A stretch of 19,234 nucleotides of DNA, taken from assembly GCA_001871685.1 (NCBI GenBank), contig MNVK01000128.1, forward strand, positions 1 to 19,234, in the 5' to 3' direction. This DNA is from Nitrospirae bacterium CG1_02_44_142 (lineage in GTDB: Bacteria > Nitrospirota > Thermodesulfovibrionia > Thermodesulfovibrionales > UBA1546). The translations under genes were made by a program, and so were the position numbers. Positions 14,610-19,234 of this stretch are shown here, in pieces (position 1 is the first letter of the stretch; each line of letters starts with the position of its first letter). Below the pieces are notes generated by a model. That model made no database searches, had not been told where the DNA came from, and worked only from the letters and a program-made list of their open reading frames with translations.

Positions 14610-16721
14610 ATGGGTAAGAATCTTTCAGAATTTCCTGTGCAGTATATCAAAGGCGTTGGCCCCGGGAGGGCAAAACTCCTTAACACCCTCGGAATCAAGA
14701 CAGCAGAAGACGCCCTTTATTACCTTCCATACAGATACGAAGATAGAAAAAATATCAAAAAGATAAGCGCTCTTGAATATGGCCGGCTTGAAACTGTCAT
14801 CGGCAAGGTTATTGCTGCCGAGGTAATAAAGCTTCCAAGGCGGAATATAAAGCTGTTTGAGTTGACGGTATCTGACGGAAGCGGCATTGTCAAAGGCAAG
14901 TGGTTTAACCAGCCTTTCCTGAAAAAAAATTTTAAACCGGGACAGGAAGTAATTCTGAGCGGCGTTGTTAAGAGGAATCCCTATCAGGGAATCGGCTTTG
15001 AATTTGATAACCCTGAATATGAGTTTGTCACCGAGGACGGGGATGCCTTCATACATACTGCAAGGATTGTCCCGATTTACAGGACGACCTCCGGTCTGAG
15101 TGTAAGGCAGTTACGGACTATAATGTTCAATCTTATCAATACCTGCATCAAAGACGTCCCTGACCATATACCGGAGGAGATACTCAGGAGAAATAATTTT
15201 CATGGACTCGCTGAAAGCATATTCAATTCCCACTTTCCGGAAAGCGGTATAGATATAGACAGCCTTAACAGCTGTTCAAGCATCTATCAGAAAAGGCTTT
15301 ATTTTGAGGAGCTGTTTAAGTTTGAACTCGGGCTTTCAATAATTAAAAAAGGCAAAGAGGTTGAGAGGGGGATTGCGTTTGATTGTAACGGCGTTCTTGT
15401 CAGGAAATTCATAGACGCGCTTAAATTCAAACTCACATCAGCGCAGCAGAGGGTATTTGAGGAGATACTTCATGACATGAGAAGCCAGCACCCCATGAAC
15501 AGGCTTCTTCAGGGAGATGTGGGCTGCGGCAAGACCGTTATTGCGGTTATGGCGATGCTCACTGCCGCTGAGTGCGGTTATCAGTCAGCTTTAATGGCGC
15601 CTACCGAGATACTTGCAGGACAGCATTACATAAACATACACAAGATGATAGAAGATATGGGGCTGAAGGTATGCCTTATGACAGGAAGCAAAAAAAAAGA
15701 GCGGGAGGCGCTGCGCTGCGATATTGCGTCGGGAGAGATTAAAATAATCATCGGGACACACGCTCTTATACAGGAAGGCGTGGAATTTAAAAACCTCGGG
15801 ATTGCGATAATAGACGAACAGCACAGATTCGGGGTTATGCAGAGGCAGCTTCTAAGAAAAAAAGCCGTTAACCCCGACGTCCTTGTCATGACAGCCACGC
15901 CTATTCCGAGAACCCTGTCCATGACGCTCTACGGAGACCTAAATTATTCTGTTATAGATGAACTTCCTCCGGGCAGAAGCCCTGTTGTAACGCGCTTGTT
16001 TAATGCAGGGCAGAAAGAATACATTTACAGGGCGATTGCAGAAGAAACAAAAAAAGGCAGGCAGGTATATGTTGTATATCCTGTTATTGATGAGACTGAA
16101 AAAACGTCCGCCTCAGGCGGACTCAAATCCGCGATAATAGGCAGGGAAGCTCTTGAAAAAATATTTCCGAACCTCAAGGTTGAGCTTATTCACGGCAGGC
16201 TAAAACCGCAGGAGAGGGAAAATGTTATGGCGTCTTTCAAGGCAGGCGCGATTAATGTCCTTGTAAGCACTACGGTTATAGAGGTTGGGGTGGATGTGCC
16301 TAATGCGGCGATGATGCTTATAGTTCATGCAGAGAGGTTCGGGCTTTCCCAGCTTCACCAGTTAAGGGGAAGGGTTGGAAGGGGAGGCAGCCAGTCGTAT
16401 TGTTTTCTTTTAATGTATGAGCCTGTAAGCGAGGACGCAAGAAGAAGGCTTGATATAATGATAAAAACCAATGACGGGTTTAAGATTGCGGAGGAAGACC
16501 TTGATATAAGAGGGCCGGGAGAATTTTTCGGCACAAGGCAGGCAGGAATGCCAGACCTCAAGCTTGCAAATATTGTAAGGGATGCAAGGCTTCTTGATAC
16601 TGCGCGGAAAGAGGCATTTGCATTGATTGATAAAGATTCAGAACTGAATTCATTCCCGGAGCTAAAAAAGGGGCTTGAAATGTTCTGGAGGGGGAAGATT
16701 GAATTGTTTAAGACAAGTTGA
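14610..16721 (+). CDS. recG: ATP-dependent DNA helicase RecG
   Basis: The 703-aa superfamily 2 helicase remodels stalled replication forks and Holliday junctions. The N-terminal wedge region starts with PVQYIKGVGPGRAKLL and carries an OB domain (about residues 60-145). Helicase motifs follow: GDVGCGKT (302-309), DEQH (402-405), TATPIPRTL, and HQLRGRVGRGG near the C-terminus, then the RecG-specific NDGFKIAEEDLDIRGPGEF..RQAG. ATG 14610 is preferred over an adjacent TTG; neither has a good ribosome-binding site, and the 27-bp gap after nusA suggests co-transcription. A 17-bp perfect palindrome at 16106-16122 is translated in frame between the second RecA-like domain's first strand and the HGRLKPQE motif, where the family varies in length. 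Confidence 0.97.
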   Translation: MGKNLSEFPVQYIKGVGPGRAKLLNTLGIKTAEDALYYLPYRYEDRKNIKKISALEYGRLETVIGKVIAAEVIKLPRRNIKLFELTVSDGSGIVKGKWFNQPFLKKNFKPGQEVILSGVVKRNPYQGIGFEFDNPEYEFVTEDGDAFIHTARIVPIYRTTSGLSVRQLRTIMFNLINTCIKDVPDHIPEEILRRNNFHGLAESIFNSHFPESGIDIDSLNSCSSIYQKRLYFEELFKFELGLSIIKKGKEVERGIAFDCNGVLVRKFIDALKFKLTSAQQRVFEEILHDMRSQHPMNRLLQGDVGCGKTVIAVMAMLTAAECGYQSALMAPTEILAGQHYINIHKMIEDMGLKVCLMTGSKKKEREALRCDIASGEIKIIIGTHALIQEGVEFKNLGIAIIDEQHRFGVMQRQLLRKKAVNPDVLVMTATPIPRTLSMTLYGDLNYSVIDELPPGRSPVVTRLFNAGQKEYIYRAIAEETKKGRQVYVVYPVIDETEKTSASGGLKSAIIGREALEKIFPNLKVELIHGRLKPQERENVMASFKAGAINVLVSTTVIEVGVDVPNAAMMLIVHAERFGLSQLHQLRGRVGRGGSQSYCFLLMYEPVSEDARRRLDIMIKTNDGFKIAEEDLDIRGPGEFFGTRQAGMPDLKLANIVRDARLLDTARKEAFALIDKDSELNSFPELKKGLEMFWRGKIELFKTS
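16106..16122. repeat. 17-bp perfect palindrome inside recG
   Basis: GTCCGCCT and AGGCGGAC are perfect 8-bp arms around a single C. It encodes the residues SASGG and neighbours (about 499-505). It looks like a small dispersed hairpin repeat rather than native recG sequence. Confidence 0.6.
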
Positions 16722-16736
16722 ATTGTGGCTCTGCTG

Positions 16737-17144
16737 TTATTTTTTAGCGAGCTCATCTATCCGCAATGTTACTAAGCCTTTAACCGTTCCTCGTATTTCT
16801 TCCACATACACTGAGTATTTATCCATTGTTATCTTCTGCCCCGCATGAACTTTAAAGTCCTTTTCTTGCGGGGGATTCCCTTCAACAAATAATGACAATA
16901 CAGCTATTAAACCCTGTTTTTTTGCGCCGGCCTCATCAACATAATCAGCTCTGACTATATTCATGACACCTATCTGGAGTTCATGGAACCTGCCGACATT
17001 TCCCTGTTTTATTTGGATAAGCTCACCTCCGGATCCAGGCACTTTTTCTACCGGAACACAGCCGCCCAGACAGACAAGAATTAACGCTGACAATAATATG
17101 TCTTTCAGGTTCTTAATGGGGACGTTTTTATTTATTATTCCCAT
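16737..17144 (-). CDS. Hypothetical lipoprotein
   Basis: The 135-aa protein has a Lys-containing N-terminus, a hydrophobic run and a lipobox LGGC (Cys29), so it should be a lipid-anchored exported protein. The rest (VHAGQKITMDKYSVYVEEIRG, LVTLRIDELAKK) looks like a small beta domain; I do not recognise the family. The only ATG before the signal peptide, at 17144, lies inside the repeat at 17111-17195. Residues 1-11, including the Met, are therefore encoded by repeat DNA. A TTG within the hydrophobic run would be the alternative but would leave no n-region. It converges on recG, 15 bp away. Confidence 0.7.
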   Translation of the reverse strand: MGIINKNVPIKNLKDILLSALILVCLGGCVPVEKVPGSGGELIQIKQGNVGRFHELQIGVMNIVRADYVDEAGAKKQGLIAVLSLFVEGNPPQEKDFKVHAGQKITMDKYSVYVEEIRGTVKGLVTLRIDELAKK

Positions 17145-17195
17145 TTTCTTGTTTGCAATTTTTTCATTTAATTAGAACCATTTCGATTTCGTTTT
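17111..17195 (+). repeat. AT-rich GGGGAC-type repeat, long copy A
   Basis: It starts TCTTAATGGGGACG and runs through TTATTCCCATTTTCTTGTTT to CATTTAATTAGA. It is nearly identical to copy B (18088-18173) for about 66 bp, and the last part (CCATTTCGATTTCG) is degenerate. It fills the junction between the lipoprotein and the 136-aa membrane protein genes. Confidence 0.8.
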
Positions 17196-17604
17196 ACGCC
17201 AAGTTTTTTTGCTGTAATGATTTGCCTTTTATCTTTTGATAGATATATAACATCAAAGAGATGACAACCATAAGGATGGAGATCACGGCTTGATAGTTGT
17301 GATCCCAACTGCCGCCATATTTACTGGCTTCATACTGGGTAAGCATGAAAAGAATGAAAGAGACGCAAAGTTGTCCTGCCGTGGAGGCTTCTGAAAATCC
17401 ACCTCTATATTTAACCATAATTACGCGATGATATACGATCATCAATAATACACCACCACTTATTCCACCAAACCACATAGCGGGCAACTTGGTTGCTAAG
17501 ACTAAAGGGACAGTAAAAGCAGTATAAATCCCTAAGAATAAAGTTATTCCCAAAAGTAATAATATTACCCTACAAAAACGTGATTCTTCCCATTGTATTT
17601 TCAT
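17194..17604 (-). CDS. Hypothetical four-helix membrane protein
   Basis: The 136-aa protein has four hydrophobic segments (about residues 11-33, 41-60, 74-92 and 104-124) with short loops and a Lys-rich C-terminus (KIKGKSLQQKN). I do not recognise a family or catalytic motif. The ATG at 17604 has an AGGAGG ribosome-binding site 6 nt upstream, which supports a real gene. It is one of four single genes on the same strand, separated by the GGGGAC repeats. The stop codon touches the right end of copy A. Confidence 0.7.
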   Translation of the reverse strand: MKIQWEESRFCRVILLLLGITLFLGIYTAFTVPLVLATKLPAMWFGGISGGVLLMIVYHRVIMVKYRGGFSEASTAGQLCVSFILFMLTQYEASKYGGSWDHNYQAVISILMVVISLMLYIYQKIKGKSLQQKNLA

Positions 17605-17650
17605 CGTTTCCTCCTGATTCCCGAAAATTCATCTAACTATGGTATTAAAG

Positions 17651-17684
17651 GTCGGTTCTATTTATTATCCCCATTTCCGTTCTC
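17651..17684 (+). repeat. GGGGAC-type repeat, short copy C
   Basis: GGTCGGTTCTATTTATTAT followed by CCCCATTTCCGTT matches the outer parts of copies A and B without their middle section. Its left arm is degenerate (AAAGGTC where GGGGAC is expected). It lies in the junction between the 136-aa and 107-aa membrane protein genes. Confidence 0.55.
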
Positions 17685-17736
17685 GCGTCTGGTCGATGCA
17701 TGGGTTATGCCTTCTCTTAGCATTTAATTCAGTTCG

Positions 17737-18060
17737 TTAAATTCCGAGCTTCATTAAAATGGCCGTTACGAGTCCGCTCATAAAACTGGCAATTATCCCA
17801 GCAACAAATGAAACCTTCCATAATTTACTGAACATACCAGTCATGCGAGTGCGAAGCCAATAATAAGAAATAAACAGTGTGACGAGTCCTAAGATATTAG
17901 TAAAAAGGCTGGGCTGAACGGGAGCTTTGTTATACCAATTTGCGTAACCCCCTAATAATAAAAACCAACCCCATCCCCATCGGCTTTTAGACTTTAATGG
18001 TGATTTATAATATATTTCATCATCAGCATCATCACTCTCTTTTATTTTGTTTTCTGACAT
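17737..18060 (-). CDS. Hypothetical small membrane protein
   Basis: The 107-aa protein has an acidic N-terminus (KESDDADDE), a Trp-rich stretch (SRWGWGWFLLLGGYANWYN, about residues 26-44) and two further hydrophobic segments (about 52-70 and 82-104), so two or three membrane passes. No family is recognised. The ATG at 18060 has AGGAGG 6-7 nt upstream, which supports expression. It is flanked by repeat copies C and B. Confidence 0.68.
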   Translation of the reverse strand: MSENKIKESDDADDEIYYKSPLKSKSRWGWGWFLLLGGYANWYNKAPVQPSLFTNILGLVTLFISYYWLRTRMTGMFSKLWKVSFVAGIIASFMSGLVTAILMKLGI

Positions 18061-18087
18061 GGCCCCTCCTGTCTTAATTTTTTGATG

Positions 18088-18173
18088 TCTTAATGGGGAC
18101 GCATCTATTTATATTATTCCCATTTTCTTGTTTGCAACTCTTTCATTTAATTAGATTGTCCCCATTTCCGTTT
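18088..18173 (+). repeat. AT-rich GGGGAC-type repeat, long copy B
   Basis: ATGGGGAC (18093-18100) and GTCCCCAT (18159-18166) are perfect 8-bp inverted ends. The interior is shared with copy A. The right part supplies the stop codon and about the last 10 residues (GNGNGDNLIK) of the HEPN-like gene. Confidence 0.8.
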
Positions 18174-18829
18174 CCTTTGAAGTAGTGTCTCTGCATAGTC
18201 TCTTCCGTGTATATCATGAACAACGCTGCAGCCGTCATACCTTTTTCTATTCTTCTAACGGGAACTTTTCCTTTGATCGCAAGTTCATGGCAGAATACGT
18301 GTCTAAGCTTAAATAGATCTTCTAAATCTGGAATAATTTCGGGGAAGACTTCTTTTACCGGTTTCGGATTGAATTCGACATCTGTTGGTTCGCTATATAA
18401 AAAGTCTAGAAAATCTCTATCGATTATAACGGACATATGATGGTTGATATCTGATACGGAATGAATAGATAAAAGATGTGAAATAAATTCTCCTAAGTTT
18501 ACTTGTTTTGAATATATAGCAACTACTGAGTCTATTTTGAAGCTAATATCAGTAAATTTCTTTATATTTTCCGAGAAAGGCAGTCCAAGATTTATCAGGT
18601 CCGCAAACAGCATCTTGAAGTAACCTTCAACGCAAGCAATGTATCCTATTGCGCCATATTTCAACCACTCATCGCGGAATTTAATAGCTCTTTTGAGTGA
18701 TTTAATTGCCCTAAAGCCGTCTACTAAGGGGTGCACTCTTCGTATGTATTGTTTCTCACGATCTGCACGTGCGAGAAGACGGCTTCTTTTTTCTATAATC
18801 TCGCTGATGTAATCACGTTTTTTTGTCAT
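18143..18829 (-). CDS. HEPN-like protein, putative ribonuclease of unknown role
   Basis: The 228-aa soluble, mostly helical protein has a conserved-looking Glu in ACVEGYFK (Glu68) and the motif RHVFCH (Arg176, His181). That is the R-x4-H signature of HEPN nucleases, in the expected C-terminal half. HEPN proteins cleave RNA in toxin-antitoxin, CRISPR and abortive-infection systems; RiboL-PSP-HEPN-type proteins have a similar length. No antitoxin (for example an MNT nucleotidyltransferase) is encoded beside it, so a toxin role is not shown, and the similarity could be structural only. The last 10 or so residues come from repeat copy B. The start ATG at 18829 has a weak ribosome-binding site. 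Confidence 0.65.
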   Translation of the reverse strand: MTKKRDYISEIIEKRSRLLARADREKQYIRRVHPLVDGFRAIKSLKRAIKFRDEWLKYGAIGYIACVEGYFKMLFADLINLGLPFSENIKKFTDISFKIDSVVAIYSKQVNLGEFISHLLSIHSVSDINHHMSVIIDRDFLDFLYSEPTDVEFNPKPVKEVFPEIIPDLEDLFKLRHVFCHELAIKGKVPVRRIEKGMTAAALFMIYTEETMQRHYFKGNGNGDNLIK

Positions 18830-18843
18830 TTGTTAAAAGAAAA

Positions 18844-18875
18844 ATAGGGACACATGTTAATTATGTCCTTTCCTT
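18844..18875 (+). repeat. GGGGAC-type repeat, short divergent copy D
   Basis: ATAGGGACACATGTTAATTA followed by TGTCCTTTCC has inverted ends, GGACA with TGTCC. It sits just upstream of the HEPN-like gene, in the same orientation as copies A-C. It is more divergent, so membership is likely but not certain. Confidence 0.45.
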
Positions 18876-18964
18876 TTTCGGTCTTCCGCACAACAATCAA
18901 TATTCAAACATTCGCCTTTTCCTATAATTTGATACAATATAGCACAAAACGAAATATTAATGAA

Positions 18965-18994
18965 GTTAGGCTCAAGAATTTAATGCAACACTTT
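18965..18994 (+). mobile_element. Probable left terminal repeat of the IS30-family element
   Basis: GTTAGGCTCAAGAATTT followed by AATGCAACACTTT resembles the pattern of IS30-family ends (a TTCAA-like block, then GCAACA). It lies about 40 bp before the transposase ATG. The right end is outside the window, so the pairing cannot be confirmed. Confidence 0.35.
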
Positions 18995-19034
18995 GGTATC
19001 CTGAGAAGGAAACTAAAGGAGGGCATTAGATATA

Positions 19035-19234
19035 ATGAGTCAGAGAAGTTACAAGAGGTTGTCATTGCAAGAAAGAGAAGAAATCAGTCGGTCATTGGCG
19101 CAAGGATTGTCTTTCCGGAACATCGCAGGATTGCTTGACCGAAATGTAAGTACGATTAGCAGAGAGATTAATCGAGCGAGCATGAACAAGTACACCTATC
19201 GGGCGGAACGCTCACAAAAAAGAGCAAGCCGCAA
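19035..19234 (+). CDS. IS30-family transposase, N-terminal part
   Basis: The gene runs off the right edge; 66 residues are visible, starting MSQRSYKRLSLQEREEISR. They form the N-terminal helix-turn-helix of IS30 transposases: LSLQEREEISRSLAQGLSFRNIA, then the recognition helix NVSTISREINR. In the family this domain binds the terminal inverted repeats, and the DDE catalytic domain would follow outside the window. The ATG at 19035 has AAGGAGGG 11 nt upstream. It marks the right boundary of the accessory tail. Confidence 0.9.
   Translation, partial: MSQRSYKRLSLQEREEISRSLAQGLSFRNIAGLLDRNVSTISREINRASMNKYTYRAERSQKRASR

Noticed and set aside
17629..17740. Possible integron attC site between the two small membrane genes: ATCTAAC (about 17629) and GTTAAAT (17734-17740) fit RYYYAAC/GTTRRRY, with an inner ATTAAA/TTTAAT pairing.
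   Set aside because: The cores are AT-rich and short, so chance matches are expected. The other junctions of the run have no such pair, and the shared feature of all four junctions is the GGGGAC repeat instead.
19061..19075. GTCATTGCAAGAA stretch resembling the CATTGCGAG repeat at 359-458.
   Set aside because: It encodes SLQER of the conserved IS30 transposase N-terminus and has no matching inverted arm, so the resemblance is coincidental.
18854..19138. Open frame of 94 codons overlapping the IS30 transposase start.
   Set aside because: It is in a different frame from the clear IS30 helix-turn-helix, has no ribosome-binding site or family signal, and crosses the probable IS end.

Overview
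This is a bacterial chromosome segment of moderate GC content, probably from a Gram-negative anaerobe. Supporting signs are a Tat-exported formate dehydrogenase, two lipoprotein signal peptides, Shine-Dalgarno sequences and sigma70-like promoters. The gene set and the abundance of short palindromic repeats resemble genomes of Nitrospirota (Thermodesulfovibrionia-like) or the former Deltaproteobacteria. That placement is inference; there is no rRNA or other decisive marker here.

Layout. 1-178 (-) is the N-terminus of a formate dehydrogenase alpha subunit. 179-567 holds its promoter, an operator-like palindrome and a dispersed repeat. 568-2037 (+) is a membrane-anchored transglutaminase-like protein. 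2192-3752 (-) is an AT-rich type II restriction-modification pair, probably acquired. 3880-7656 (+) is an M48 metalloprotease, an ABC ATPase and an ABC permease; a 174-bp palindromic element separates the last two. 7670-8212 (-) is a macro-domain protein. 8250-10365 (+) is an NfeD protease/slipin pair, followed by a DedA/TVP38-type membrane protein (about 10397-11119) with no standard start codon for its full length. 11136-12542 (-) is an HAD phosphatase followed by a tRNA1(Val)-type methyltransferase. 12658-12837 (+) is a tiny Ala/Pro-repeat lipoprotein with a strong terminator. 12997-16721 (+) is rimP-nusA-recG, in which recG takes the place where infB usually follows nusA. 16737-18829 (-) is an accessory run of four small single genes: a lipoprotein, two membrane proteins and a HEPN-like protein. 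The window ends inside an IS30-family transposase.

The core genes (rimP, nusA, recG, trmN6-like, gph-like, nfeD/slipin) serve ribosome maturation, transcription, recombination, RNA modification and membrane quality control. The restriction-modification pair and the 16.7-19.2 kb tail are accessory.

The most unusual aspect of the window is its density of palindromic repeat families. One copy sits in front of the formate dehydrogenase gene. A large one interrupts an ABC operon. Three G+C-rich palindromes are carried in frame inside the transglutaminase, tRNA methyltransferase and recG genes. An AT-rich GGGGAC/GTCCCC family occurs in every junction of the accessory run, always in the same orientation. 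There it supplies the start codon of one gene and the stop codon and last residues of another.
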